NCBI GenBank assembly: GCA_007844125.1
Contig: CM017555.1
Coordinates: forward strand, 28,395,658 to 28,459,657
Source of the DNA: Sinonovacula constricta
Lineage: Eukaryota; Mollusca; Bivalvia; Cardiida; Solecurtidae
Direction: 5' to 3'
Length of the DNA: 64,000 nt
A model generated the notes under the pieces. It was given only the letters and a program-made list of their open reading frames with translations. It searched no databases and had not been told where the DNA came from. The stretch's first letter is position 1. Each line of letters starts with the position of its first letter. A program made the position numbers and the translations under genes. Positions 1-16,616 of this stretch are shown here, piece by piece.

Positions 1-1717
1 TTATTCAAAATACTAATTGTGGACGATGCAACATACAATATTAGGATATGCGTAGTCATACCAAAATCAGTCACGGTAAAATTTAAATTATGCATAGTCG
101 CACACAATCTGACAGACAGACCGGCATAGAGACAGACATCATATATACATACAGAAAGACACACGGACAGACAGACCGACGAACGAGGGAAGGATGGACT
201 GACGGACATACAGACAGATATATAGGCAGACATGCAGACAGATCGGACATTTATTTTTCTCTGACAGCATCGTCCAAACATATATAGACAAGAACATAGT
301 TGACGCTACCCATCAAAGGCCCCGCACACGATTAAAACAAATTTGAAAGAAATTAATTTATCAACATAAATAAAATAATCAAATGAAAAATAGATCTTCG
401 TGTACCGAAATGTGACCAGTATTTTTTTAAGCTGTCAATATATTGGCGTCGCGCTCCAGCGTGTCGCCAATCAATGCAATAGATGACGATAACTGTGTTG
501 CCACGCATGCGCAAGGCTCCTGTTTATTATCGTTTCTGGAAAAGTCCTATGGATGGCGCCATGTTGTACTACAACAACTAAAGTGCGGCGCTTTGATCGT
601 TGAAATTTCAGGTCATTTTCACGTTTGATTAATATTAGTATTACATTATTTTGACTTGACACTGTTTTATTAAGAGAAGTATATGACTGATTAGATTATA
701 TTGCAATTTTTGAAAGAGATTATATGAACTTGTCAAAAAAACTTTACGTCTTGCCTTTTGTATCACACCTCTGCCTGTATGTCCTTTATAATACATTTGA
801 TGTGGTATACATGTAGGTATATAATTAGCAAAACCTTGAAGACACGAAAAGCGAAGATTACGTGTGGAATGCATTAAACACTGCATGCTGTTGTTGGTGA
901 GTCGTTCATTTCCATTGAGCATGTATCATTCGTAGTAAGAAGGGAAAAACAATACAATAAACTACCCCAAAGTCAGATATCCTTTATGCGGTTAATAAGT
1001 GGGAAATGGGTGTATCCTTATAATTCATGAAAATAAAGTAAAACAGACCAGTGAAGAGAAAATGGTATAATTCTGTGTATAACATATACATGTCAGACAG
1101 CAAACGCTAAATTTGACGGCATACTGATTTGTAACGACACGTTTTTTTGCTGTTGCTTTGATGATCTGACATTAGCCAAAATGTACACCGATGAACAGAA
1201 GCTTCATTGGTTTTAACTATATACATTAATATGTAAGTACAACCCACATAGCCTTGATACTTTAAATACTATAAATGGTTGACCATGCAAAGCAAACTAT
1301 GTTTTAATCAATAGCAAAGCATGCATTATCGTGCATAGAGGAGAATTGTGCAACTAAAATAATGCAATAATCTCTTCGCGTTTCAAGGTCTTCATGACAT
1401 TGCACGTACTATGACTGTGCCAAATGCGCGATTCAAACGACCATTTGTATGTGACGGATAGTATTCATTGGGGGATTTATCCGTATAAAATTATCATTGC
1501 GACTCACCCCACCATACAGTTTCTCTCGTAAACAATCATTTAAACATAAGGTGCATGTCACTGACAGAGCTTATGTTCGTATCATTAAAATATCTGCGTA
1601 TATTAAGTTACTGAGAATTCTTTTCCGGTGGCAGCATTAAAGGAAGATCAAGAAAAGCACTTACATTTGAGTTCAAGTTATTTAAAAAGGATGTTTTCTG
1701 TCTGATCGTCCTCTGTG
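1..1717. other. Non-coding stretch upstream of first FReD gene
   Basis: No convincing exon is visible on either strand. The short open frames here have no recognisable domain, and the first one is only a reading of a degenerate GACA/GATA-rich patch at about 105-250. The rest is AT-rich unique-looking sequence. Confidence 0.5.
105..250. repeat. Degenerate GACA-rich microsatellite
   Basis: Repeated GACA, CAGA and ACAGAC words broken by other bases form an old, decayed tetranucleotide array. Any protein read through it is low complexity. Confidence 0.6.
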
Positions 1718-1735
1718 GTTGTTACTGGATTAAAC
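1718..1735 (+). promoter_or_regulatory. Upstream block shared by both FReD genes
   Basis: The 18-base block GTTGTTACTGGATTAAAC lies 181 bp before the start codon here and recurs at 24657-24674, 172 bp before the start of the second FReD gene. A looser match (ATCAATCTAT and GACGAT words) follows in both copies. It may be promoter or 5' UTR sequence, or simply part of the duplicated segment that has diverged least. No clear TATA box was assigned. Confidence 0.4.
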
Positions 1736-1898
1736 CCATTCTTAATATGCTTTATATAACTTTCTTCTATGTTTGGAAATAGCAATCTATTGACGATCTT
1801 TAAAAAAAGGTTCAAGTGCCGTAGCACCGGACAAAAATAAGCTTAATTTATGTAAATAAACATATGTACGAGACTTTACGAAATATTCGTGTAGGACC

Positions 1899-3566
1899 AT
1901 GCTAGTGTGCAATATGTATTCTATGGTGAAATTGATGTTGGTTCTGGCGTTTTCAATCATTCCGGTGACTCAATGCAGTTTTTGGCTGATAAACAAAACC
2001 AGACTAGACCCATTGACTGCGGCGGTGTTAGGTCCTATTTCTGCAAAATCTGTGATATCATGCAACAGCTACTGCGACAATCCGGAACTCGGCTTTCGAG
2101 TATTTTATTTTGTTGAAAATACTCACTTATGTTACTGCAGTAAGGAGCTTGATACACGATCTGAAAACAAAAGTGTAGCTTTGGTAATGTATGGTCATCA
2201 GGTAAGCCAGCATGTTGTGCATAGATACAGGTTGACCTTTTAGTATTTTCCTATGTTTATGTTACAGTATTTTTATATAGTGGCAACATAACAAAAATAT
2301 GTCGAGCTTATTTTTTTTTTTGTTGTTTTGAAATACATTGCAGAGAAATAATTATATGCATGATAGCGACGCCCAGCAAAGTCTGTGCAGAACAACCGTC
2401 GCACAGCAGGTCAGCTTGGAGACCTCAACTCGGACCGGGACTCGACACCACGCAACCATTCAGAGGAGTACTTACTCCGCAAGTCCAACCGCACGTCACG
2501 GAAGCATCTTAAGCAGATGTTAAGCGTGAACAAAATGTGGGGCTCCACCATGTTCCATTTATCGTTTGTTTAATTAAATACACACGTTTTATACTGATTC
2601 GTTTCTCAGCGTTGATATAAATTTGGTGTTACATCATTTCAAAAATATATGTCTGTCTGTCTGTCTGTTTGTATGTATGCATGTATGAATGTCTGTTTGT
2701 CTCTGTCTCTTTTATATCGATCACTCCCCTTTTCTCGAAGTCAAAAAGCAATATAGTTCGGAGATTTAATGTAACCAGTTACATATATATATTGTATGTC
2801 TTATTTATTTGATTTTCTAGCAAGTAATGCTTTCCTTTAGAGTTCATTCTCTTTGTATCGCATTTAATTGATATCGACTTCAACATGTATACACTTATTC
2901 CTTAAATATATCTAGAAGGTACCAAGGGACTGTCTCGAGATATATTTAATGGGAGCCAGACAGGACGCAACGTTTCTCATTGAGCCTGGCAGGGGTTCTT
3001 TGGCAACAGCCTGGTGTGACTTAGTGAATGGTGGCTGGACCGTAATACAGCGACGTCGAGATGGGTCGGTGGACTTCTACAGGAACTGGTCGGATTATGT
3101 CACCGGGTTTGGAAATCCCTCGGGAGAGTACTGGCTAGGTCTGGGCAACTTACATTACCTGACCAAGAACACGACGGAGCTGCACATCTACATGCAGACA
3201 TTCGGAGATGTTTCGCCTGTTGACGGCTTCGTTAAATATAGTTCTTTTAGCGTGGCCAACTCTTCCCTGCTGTATCGTCTTAGTATCCAGGGTCATGAAG
3301 GTAGTGTTCCTGATTCTTTACTTGACTGGGAAAATGGGATGAAGTTCTCGACCTATGACAATGATAACGACAAATGGACAGGGGGCAGTTGCGCACAGAC
3401 TTATAAAGGGGGCTGGTGGTACAACGCATGTCATAATAGCAATCTGAATGGACTTTATCTCTCTGGTGTACACACTACGGTCGCAGATGGTGTCAACTGG
3501 ATGTATCCATGGGGGCGCCGTTATTCCCTTAAGGCAACTATCATGAAAGTGAGGAGAGTACTATGA
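1899..3566 (+). CDS. Secreted fibrinogen-related protein (PAN/apple-like module plus FReD), two exons
   Basis: Exon 1 is 1899-2201 and exon 2 is 2916-3566, joined in phase 0 across a GT-AG intron (donor CAG|GTAAGC, acceptor TCTAG|AAG). The product is about 317 residues. Residues 1-26 look like a signal peptide (hydrophobic core near 10-23). Residues about 50-82 hold four cysteines spaced C-x3-C-x18-C-x-C, resembling a minimal PAN/apple module that lacks one usual cysteine. From VPRDC at about residue 103 to the end is a complete fibrinogen C-terminal domain: GGWTVIQRRRDGSVDF, NWSDY, GEYWLGL, the calcium-site run DNDND, the GGWWYNACHNSNLNG core and GVNWMYPWG. Such proteins are secreted lectins that bind acetylated sugars and often act in mollusc immunity; that role is inferred here. 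Start could be Met1 or Met6; the second gene keeps both. An AATAAA at 3806 suits the transcript end. Unseen 5' non-coding exons are possible. Confidence 0.88.
2651..2710. repeat. (TGTC)n microsatellite in intron 1
   Basis: TGTC repeats grade into TGTA/TGTT words. It lies inside the 714-bp intron of the first FReD gene; the matching intron of the second gene lacks an obvious counterpart. Confidence 0.75.
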
Positions 3567-3805
3567 CAATGAGACTATTTAAAGTGTTACCTGTTCTGGT
3601 GATAAAATTGACTCGAAGCTTTTGAGCATCTACAATTATGGCCCAAATGGCCATATTGAATTTGACTTCATTACAGTTTTTACGCTTGTGTTCTATGTAT
3701 AACACCACATTTGATATAATTTCTGATCGATGTTTATGTATCAAAGGTAAATTGAATGCATATATTTTTACACTGCTATGGTGTCATCGTACTAGACCGA
3801 ACTTT

Positions 3806-3811
3806 AATAAA
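3806..3811 (+). promoter_or_regulatory. Candidate poly(A) signal of first FReD gene
   Basis: AATAAA lies 240 bp after the stop codon, followed by TATTATTGTGTC. It is the first canonical hexamer after the gene. AATAAA is common in such AT-rich DNA, so the assignment is tentative. Confidence 0.35.
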
Positions 3812-3930
3812 TATTATTGTGTCAGGTAATGTTTAAGTCCAAAGATATTTATTTAATGTTCTAACTTAATTGCCTTTATTACTTCACTAGTTTGGTGTTG
3901 ATTTTTCTAATTATGGGGTACATAAGTCAT

Positions 3931-4150
3931 ATGAGCATTGCAACATATACCCAAACTTGAAAGGGCCCAGGAAAAAAGGTATTCACATGCAAACTAAAAG
4001 TGATGGTAAGAAAAAAATCTAGTATGAGTCATTAAACAAAAAAAAAGGAATCCCAAAAGATACGGATATATTTTTCGGAAAAAGGAACCTGCTAGGGTTG
4101 GGGTTTTACAGAGCTCTAAGCTCGCACTTCCTTTGTCTTTAATCATTGAA
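3931..4150 (+). repeat. R1 dispersed repeat, degenerate copy
   Basis: It begins with the family's 5' words (GAGCATTGCAACATATAC, then AGGTATTCACATGCAA) and ends with TTTTACAGAGCTCTAA and CTCGCACTTCCT. The middle is rearranged and A-rich. The family, called R1 here, is defined by the copies at 8629, 12511, 21099 and 21746. Confidence 0.65.
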
Positions 4151-4306
4151 TATTTAAATACATAGAAATGACTCATGGTCAGATGTTATTTTCATTGCAT
4201 TATATACATAGACCTTGACGTCACATTAGCATACAGCCTTTAGTGGATTTTTTTTATTCTCGAATTTGTTAAAAGTAATTAAATTTCAATATTGTAGTTT
4301 ACACTC

Positions 4307-4395
4307 ACACACACACACACGCACACACATACACACAAACACACACACACACACACACACATACACACAAACGCAAACACACCACACACACACAC
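4307..4395. repeat. (AC)n microsatellite
   Basis: An almost uninterrupted CA dinucleotide array with a few G/T/A interruptions, on the 3' side of the first R1 copy. Confidence 0.85.
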
Positions 4396-4399
4396 CATT

Positions 4400-7300
4400 T
4401 TAATAACCACACACATTTTGTAATGTGTTACCTGTCACTTTAGGCAAGGCAAAATGAATATACGTGAAATATAAGTTAAAAATCGCTAGTTCATATTCGG
4501 TCATTATGCTTCTAGTACACATACCAGCTGACACACTTTTGCTTTCGCTATGATAATAAATCACAAGTTTAATTATGCATTATTAGTCATAATTTGTTTA
4601 TTATTAAATAAACAACGTTAGATATAATTTTTAACTTAAGAGTAAGTATTGCTTTTTCTTAGTATTTTGTTCTTTGTATGAATCTTGATTTAACATCATT
4701 GCTTCATAATAGTTCAACAATTATGAACAACTGCTTGAACCATGTTTGTTTTTGTTTTGTTTTTACACAAATGAACCGGTTGGTATAATGTTTGATTAAA
4801 GTGACTTTTTTCTTTAAATTGTGGTATCTATAATTAGGAATAGAACACAAGCTATTACGAAAAATGTATTGGTCCAAAATGCTGATTATAGTATAACAAA
4901 ACTATGTTAATTAAAGAGAACATTGTTTCTAATAAACTTATGTATTTGTTTGAATTGTCAATGAAGCTCGGCACGTGATAGAACATGGAACAGTCAAGGT
5001 CTTTGAAGACGATGTATTTTTAGTGTAACATTGATCGAATGGCCTTTCTAATTAAATAACGTTTTTGTCTTCTCTCTATGTGTTGTATCTCGTCTGAGCA
5101 TTGATTTTTGTAACTTTCTTATGTATTTGTATATGAATGTGTTTACTGTTGTTCAGATTGTAATATTTGTGGTATATTACTTGGTATAAGTTCTTATTGA
5201 AGCTCTAAATAACACTTCTGGTAAGCACAGATCCTAACATTAAAAAGACAAATATAATAAAACACTAATGTTTATCATATATATGTTAAACAGATTTTTC
5301 TTTCGTTAGTTGTTGTTTTCTTGTTATATTATGGCATTGATTGACATAAAATAATACGAAATATAGCAGTGTTCTCCGAAATATTTTTCTTTGAAATAAT
5401 TTATTATATATCTCTGTTCTCTGCACATATTGTTATATCAATCGTTATTCGTTTACACGGAAAATGATAATTAGTTATGACGCACTACACAAGAAACCGG
5501 TCTTATCATCCCAATTTTCATTTTTCAATGAATTCTTCTACCGAATGTATCTTTGAAAGTGTTTTCTTAATTATTAAATTATTGACGTCATAATATCAGG
5601 ATGAATAACTTACTCAGGCACTCAATAAAATTAAGATTTAAGCTAATATGGTTTGATTTACGTTGTTATTTATTTAATATGTGTGTGTAATGTAAAAGTG
5701 ATTAAAGTAACATGTTATAATTGAGTAACATTAAAACATATCAACTGAATCTTGACTGAATCTTGGCTGACACAAACGGCCGGGTAGTGCACTAGGCGTA
5801 TTGTTTGTGATGACGTGTCAATCCACGAAGTTGAAATAGGTGTGGCATTTCTGGGTTGTTGTTTTTTTCTAAATTTTGCTGGGAATTCCTGTGCAGCATA
5901 ATTCCTTCTGATCGCCATCTGGAGTGGTTTGCAAGATTATAAGTTAGCTTTTTCTTTCGTAAAATCGAAGTGTTGATATTGTCTGAAAATGCAATTTTAA
6001 TCAATAATATGTTAATGTCTATGGCTTGCCAAAAATACAAATCTGATTATATCAATAAGTTTGTTTTGCGTGATTTGCCGTCGAACAATTGTGGTTGACG
6101 ATACCCGTAGATAAATGTTTGTGAAATGAAACTACTGGCGCATCGCAAGCATTCTCACACGTGTCTCCCTTACCGGGATGCTAACTCATGCAGTGAAAGC
6201 CTGAAACATTACGAGTCTGTGCATCTAACCTTTCGGCTAAGAGTAGTTCTTTTATATAAACCTAATTGCTTCAAATATAATCTATACATGATGTAATGCT
6301 GACAATGTTTAATATCTTTTACGGCATATAATATCACCACACCGTATTCCTGGCATGGCCTTGAAGTGTTGCCCAAGGAAACACTTCAAACCTCTCCAGT
6401 TCCAGTTCCTGTTCACCTAGGATACAAAATGGGCGAGCTGATCTTAGAGAATCGCTTCACATTGTCAGCTAGCTCCCTAGCATTCTTGCAGTCATTTTTT
6501 CGGTATTTAATTATGAGTTGGGCAAAACTGAAATTGACAAGACACCGTGAAATAAATAAACTTGTTTTAGCATGTTTATATTAATATTTTTGTATGGTTA
6601 TTACCTTTAACTCTACAAACATGCCTTTTCCTTGTTGTGTTGTTTCTTTTGTTAAATACCGTGCAGTGTCACAATTGTTGTCATTGTAACGACGTCCAGC
6701 TATTATTGGTGAAGGAAAACCTGCGTAGAATCAGTACACATCGCAAATCAGCTGGAAAACCTAACTAAGTGAACGTGTTTAGCCCGACCGAAACTCAAAC
6801 CAACGCGGTGCCGAATTATGGAATCAGAGGAATATCGTCGATTCTAACCTTTAGACCATTAGACAACGAATGTCCCCCTATGTTGTTTGTGTTATTCTTG
6901 TTGCTGTTTTTGTTTGTTGTAGATACCTCGCACCAATACAAGTAGTGTCGTTTTTGCAATATTCCTGGTGGAGAAATATACAAGGGTATATCCACTAGTG
7001 GACTGTATGTTTACATGGATAACTCCGGATATAAATGTTTGCGCTTCGACCGGGACTCGATCTCAAGAGTTAAACTTTCTTTGTCCCTGCGTGCTCGGCA
7101 GAGGGCGACACTTATTTGATTGTGCATACATTAAATGGAATGTCATGAGTGTCTCCCATACTAATAAATCAGCCAAAGGAAACAAGTCTTGGTACGTGCA
7201 TGTGGTACTTGATCATGCTGTTTTGTCCTGGCATTGTCCAACATATGAAGCACCCAAGAAAATGCCCTTTTTTGTTTTGTCCTAAAAGTATCAACTTTAT

Positions 7301-8625
7301 ACGATATAATGAAAATAAAGTCGTCACATGTTTACAGAGTTGCCTTATAACATTAAACAAGTACATCATTGTGTTATTGCTTCAGTATTCTGCTCGAAGT
7401 AATTTGAACGTTATTAATTTCGACATAAGTTTCATGTATTTCGATTTCTTTGTTTTGAATAAAATATACTTGTCATCAGACAGTGAATGTTGCGGCATTG
7501 TAAATATTTTATGAACATATTGCTAGATATATCGATGGATAATTCCTCTACACAATAGAAGTAGAAACATGCACTGTATGTGTATGAAATGGCGAACTTA
7601 TTTCTGCTATTTAATTTAAAGTGATAATGTAATGTTGCATGCATTTAGACATTTCATGAATAGTCGTTAGATGTTAAGTGTGTGCAAACAATGTTTATTG
7701 TTGCTGTTTTTGTTTCACTTTAATGTAAGCCCAACAAACAGTAGTCAATATAGAATATGTTACAAATAATTTGTTAAATCAGAACATTATTAAATTGTAT
7801 AAAAGGCATCAAATTATGTTGGAAGAAAAGTAAGAAAATTAGTGGGGGCAGCTTTTGGAAACGAACTAATAACCCCGTCGATACTTACCTGTAAACCGAA
7901 TTGCTTTCGACTAACCAACAACGCTAAGCGCTTAGTGTACCCAACGGGCATAACTAAGCCTGCGTAGTTATTAAAAGAACGTTCACGTGATACTGGTCGA
8001 CTTTATACGCAAAACGTATATTTGGTTTGAAAAATCAGAGAAGGTTTTTTATGTACTTGTTAACGTTCGAATTCGTTTCACATAAACTTCTAACATGATT
8101 ACTTGGGATAGAAATGACAAAAAGCACTATAATTATTATGTTAACGTGTATAAACTCTTTTACTGTTAAACCTTGATTCACGCCTGTTCAGATCTTTGTA
8201 TTCAATATGACTCAACTCATAAAATATAAAGATTATGTAATCACAATATAACGAAGAAATTGTACCTCTAGTTCCAGCTCCATTCTAGTTTGTTATCCCT
8301 TCTGACAACCCAAAAACCTTCAATATGGAATAAGATAGTCCAAGCCATGCTGTCAATGTCGAGTAAAAATACTCTATAAAAAGTGACGTCATTTAAATAG
8401 TGGATTTTCCAATGTTGCGTCATAATGCCACAAGCCAGGTTTGGTTTTGTTGAGTCGTGCGTCTTTTATATACTTACCAGGACAGATCATTTGAGAGTCG
8501 ATCGATGACTCATTCAGGAATTGGTCAGTAAATTCGTTACCGAGTTGACTGACAGTACAATCTGTGCTTCAATGTTGTTGTTTTTTCGGCAGAGCTGTTT
8601 TAACTAAAATATATATGACAAATTC
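4400..8625. other. Non-coding stretch, mostly specific to unit A
   Basis: No exon is recognisable. Two anchors link it to unit B: CAACAATTAT(G/A)AACAACTGC at about 4716, matching about 27785, and TAATATTTGTGGTA at about 5160, matching about 28503. Unit A has roughly 3 kb here that unit B lacks. Patches near 6160-6245, 6780-6870 and 7860-7970 resemble decayed, tRNA-head-like SINE remnants but are too degraded to define. The open frame at 6968-7285 shows no known domain. Confidence 0.4.
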
Positions 8626-8628
8626 CCA

Positions 8629-8895
8629 TGAGCATTGCAACGTATACACAAATTTAAAAAGGCACAGGACCAAGGTATTCACATGAAAGCCAAACGTAAA
8701 ACGAAGAACAAATCCGTAATAAGTCATTTAAAAAAGAGCAAACCCGACAGTTACCACCTTGGAAGGGTCAGTCGGCAATATGGACAGACTGGGGTGTCTA
8801 AACGGTGTTTACAGAGCTCTTCCTGATGGTTTTCTCAAATGCAAGCCATACAAAGAAAACCGATCCATTTGAATATTTGTCGAAGCGCTGACGTT
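8629..8895 (+). repeat. R1 dispersed repeat, near full length
   Basis: Shows the family order: GAGCATTGCAACGTATAC, AAGGCACAGGACCAAGGT, AGAGCAAACCCGACAG, GGTCAGTCGGCAATATGG, TTTACAGAGCTCT, then TCTCAAATGCAAGC and AAGCGCTGACG. It is slightly shortened before the last block. No coding potential beyond chance frames. Confidence 0.8.
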
Positions 8896-12510
<3,615 letters not shown>

Positions 12511-12810
12511 ATGAATGTACATGACAATTAAGAATAAGAATTTGTCCTTTGAATCCGAAAAGGCACAGAACAAAGATATTTCACATGCCAAGCTAGTGAA
12601 AAGTAAAGAAAAATGTGATGAGTCATTTAACGAAACGAGCAAACCCGACGGTTACCGCCTTGGAACGGTCAGTCGGCAATATGGACAGACTGGCGTGTTT
12701 AAACCGGTTTTACATAGCTCTAACCTCGCACTTCCTTACGAGTTTCTCAAATGCAAGCAATGAAAAGAAAAACGATCTATTTGAATACAAAATGTGCAAG
12801 CGCTGATAAT
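12511..12810 (+). repeat. R1 dispersed repeat, near full length
   Basis: Shares AAAGGCACAG, GTGATGAGTCATTTAA, GAGCAAACCCGACGG, GGTCAGTCGGCAATATGG, CTAACCTCGCACTTCCT, TCTCAAATGCAAGCAATG and CAAGCGCTGA with the other copies. The two frames open through it are repeat readings, not genes. Confidence 0.82.
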
Positions 12811-12977
12811 TTCGATAAGTTATAACGAAAGAGTTTGCAAGTTATACCTTGTGGATATCAGTTTGTCCTCATCAAATCAAAACAAGTTTGTACAGCTTCC
12901 AGCAGCTGTTCCATTTATTACACACCATTGCCTTTCAGTACAAAAAACTACAACACATTTCAGACTATATATACATA

Positions 12978-13056
12978 GATAGAGACAGGGAGACAGAGAG
13001 AGACAGAGAGACAGAGAATGGCAGAGAGAGACAGATAAGGAAAGAGAGAGAGAGAT
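12978..13056. repeat. GA/GACA-rich microsatellite
   Basis: AGAGACAG and GAGAGA words form a short imperfect purine array. The Leu/Ser-rich frame on the minus strand is low complexity. Confidence 0.75.
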
Positions 13057-14013
13057 TAAATATAAAATATGAAGCATTTTAGGGCATGCAACATAATTCT
13101 TTTAAAAAATACAAACGGACTCTGATCTGAACGGACTCGGACGCCTGAAGTCTTCAACAACAACTGTGTCTGGATCGATAGTCACATTGAACATTTAAAA
13201 CATCACCATGCATTGAAATCAGTCTCTTTTAGACTTGTTATCGACGTGCATTCATCAGAAGTTGCTCCTGCAACATATTGATCACATCAATGGAAATGTT
13301 AAATAGTTGAAACCGGAAACAATTTTAACATGGCTGAAAGCCGTCGGAGGTATTGCACTATAAATAATAAAAATGTAATAATGTAAAAATGGTAAGTTGA
13401 CAAGGGAAATATCAAAAATCATTTTGGTTTCATAGATGTTTTCTTTGCCAACGGAATTATCTGACGACTCTCATAGAACCTCCCAACCTGACTGTTCTGA
13501 ATCAATACACACACTCCAATGACATTTACGTAACGTAACATGGACATCAATCTTTTACAGCTTTGGTTATGTACAACCATGTGCAGGCTAATAAAAACAG
13601 CAACACATAGCTTGTTTAACATGAAGTGTTAACTACGTCTTAAAACAAATCACCTCGACCTGCACGGAAATGTGTAGAATGGGTTTCAAATGGTGCTTCA
13701 TGTGTTTTGCACACCATTTTCTGCACGCAGATGGTAGCCTGTCGACCGCACATGAGGCGGTTGTTTGTTTGACATGGGACAATGCAACACAATGCAACAC
13801 AATTATGAAATACAGTTTTAGCTCTTAAATATTGTTCATCAGTTGTGTGACATTTAAATCAGGTGATATATCATTTTGTTCACGGTCATATTCATTCATC
13901 TGATAATTGTATAGTTTCCCCAGGAAAAAAGCACAAATATAGCCGTTCAAACGTAGTCTTGGGAAGACATTACTAATGATGAAGTCACAATACGTTATAC
14001 AAAATAACATAAA
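13057..14013. other. Non-coding stretch
   Basis: No exon or named element. An ACAATGCAACACAATGCAAC short tandem lies near 13778. Confidence 0.4.
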
Positions 14014-14182
<169 letters not shown>

Positions 14183-14245
14183 GCAGATTTTTTATCATGC
14201 AATCTCTCTTTTTTGTATCCTGATCAATAAGAATTTACGAAAAGT

Positions 14246-14485
14246 CATATGAGCATTGAAAAATGTACTAAACTCCGAAAAAGCACAGTACAAAGATATT
14301 TAACACGCAAGCCAAGTGCAAAGCAAGTACAAATTAGTGATAAGTCATTAAAAAAAAGAACAAACCTGACAGTTACCGCATTTGAACGGTCAGTCAGCAA
14401 TATGGGCCATCTCTGTTCCTTAAGCCGAATTTACAGAGCTCTAACAAGGCAGCTTTCTATTGTCGTAATCCATGTTCACAATAAA
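14246..14485 (+). repeat. R1 dispersed repeat, diverged copy
   Basis: The order CATATGAGCATTG, AAAGCACAGTACAAAG, GATAAGTCATTAAAA, GAACAAACCTGACAG, CGGTCAGTCAGCAATATGG and TTTACAGAGCTCTAAC is kept, with more substitutions than other copies. The 3' end is lost after the GAGCTCTAAC block. Confidence 0.75.
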
Positions 14486-15245
14486 GTGTTCTGTCATAAT
14501 AGCTGGCATCATTGTCTATCGATTACGCATTCAATTTGACGCCAAATAATGTTGGTTATTATATTTATTTTATCTACCTTAAAAAGTGTCATTTAGGATT
14601 CCGTTCTGTGTTTGATTTAGTGACGTCTATATTTATGCGGTATCGCCACCTTGTTGTCAATTCTAGCTTGTATATCAGTAATTCGTGATTTGAGAATTGT
14701 GACATTAGATGTGTAACATCAAAACTGTATAGGAGAAATGTAAATTGCATACGTGTAAAAACGAACGTGTTTGTGTAAACAAATAACTAATTTAAGAATA
14801 TGCAGTGTATACAGTATGCAAATAAGAAATTGAATATTGGCGGATGTCCCATTGTTTTTGTAATAAGTGCTAAGGATTTAGGCGTTAAGACCTTGGCCTG
14901 TTTGAAGTAGACACAACGACTTGGTTTTAGATGTATAAATCCTCATCTCCCATTTGACAACTGATTGGTTTAAAGATTCAAACGACGCGCCAACCACCGC
15001 CGTTTGTGACTTAAATTTGTTCCCAATGACCTCATTAAAAGGTAAGAACTATTAAACTGGACAATCAAACAAGTTAAAGGTATTTTATTCTGTTTGTACA
15101 CGCTTTTAGAATCCATTTGAAAAGAAAATGTTGTACATGCATATATACCACATCGTATACCTTGGCATATTGATAAGTGTGTCATAATTATTCCTTAATT
15201 GTTATCTTAACCCGATATTGTTATGCACGTCTCCTTGTCTCTGTT
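14486..15245. other. Non-coding stretch
   Basis: No recognisable exon, RNA gene or named element. Confidence 0.4.
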
Positions 15246-15261
15246 TCTGTCTGTCTGTCTA

Positions 15262-15332
<71 letters not shown>
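15246..15332. repeat. (TC)n microsatellite
   Basis: CTGT and CTAT words lead into about 40 TC units with one CCC interruption. The Leu/Ser frames here are artefacts. Confidence 0.9.
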
Positions 15333-15336
<4 letters not shown>

Positions 15337-16616
15337 TTATTGCTTTTACTACACCACAGGACCTGATATATGTCAGAATGTGGACGGAACCTTAAAATAA
15401 ATAGTCAAGTACAGTTCTGGTGTGTATGCATTGTATCTCTTGGCAAGTTATTAATATTTCCTGTTACACGGGCATCTGACTGTTGTTTGAATTAGTTGGC
15501 TATAGATTGTCAGAAAGGCATAACTTTGCAAGATTGACACTAATGCATCGTGACATAACTATGATTGCATGTGTATATTGGTTCAGAAAAAGTACCAGTG
15601 TAAGCTATGATCTTGTTCGAAAAGGTAACCGATTTTCATTTTAAGCACACTACAATGAATATACACGTGGGGTTTGTTCATATTTTTTCTCAAGCATATT
15701 TATAGAATATGTCATCTCATTACTAAAATATTTCTGAAAAATATAGTTACAGAGACAACAAGTGGGTTACGATATATGTGTGTAATACAGGTTAAGCTCC
15801 AGTTAAAATCCCTCGATTAGTCTCAGATGACAAAAATTGATTACCACCTAGTAAACAAATAACGAATTGATAAAAGACAGCTTTTTAACTGTCAACGAAT
15901 TTCAAGATGGCAAATTAAGTCAGGGAATCTGTCATACAAATGTTGTCGACCTGCTCGAAATGTCAGTAGGAGATATAAGCATGTGACTTAGTTAAAATGG
16001 CAACAGTATCATGTCTGCGTGTTTTTAAGAGGTGCATGCAGCTTCTGTTTTTATTGCTCTTGTGTTATAGTTGATTTATCATACTTGTGGTTCGACCATT
16101 TTGTCAGGTTTTAAATATAGCGATTATCTAATGTTATTTAAACCTCGGCAATGTCTAAATATGTTTAGTCAGTTGACATCTCACTTGGCAGTCAGTCTCA
16201 AGAACATGTCTCGATACTTCCTTCGTGTACTGTGAAAAGTATATGTATTGCATCGCCATGACTGTATTTTATCTAGTATGTAAGAATCATACCGGAATTA
16301 TTTTGCATGAACTATCAACAACGTTGAAATATTCCATAAGTATAGCAGTGAAGGATAAAACATGGCATTTCTAAATTATTAAACATAAGTTGCTTTAACT
16401 TATATAAATGTCACCTGATCATAAGCATGCCTAATTTGACCATCACATGTTTATTAGCTAAATTATACTTTTTGGTTTGACAATAAATGTGAGACGTGTG
16501 ATATTTTGATGGGCTTCCTACACCCAGAGAATCAGTATAAGATGTACACAATATATAACGTAGAGTCATGTCGCTAGAGGGCTTTTTTTTAACATATGTA
16601 TATCACGTATTTAGTT
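15333..16616. other. Non-coding stretch homologous to unit B 39.3-39.8 kb
   Basis: ACCACAGGACCTG at about 15352 matches about 39355. CTTAAAATAAA, GTGTATGCATTGT and GTGTATATTG(G/A)T follow in the same order in both. No coding potential is evident; the conservation reflects duplication. Confidence 0.5.

Noticed and set aside
6160..7970. Possible tRNA-like SINE heads near 6160, 6780 and 7860
   Set aside because: Only loose B-box-like words; no A box, tail or TSD could be placed.
15177..15400. Leu/Ser-rich frames that look like a membrane segment
   Set aside because: Readings of a TC dinucleotide array.
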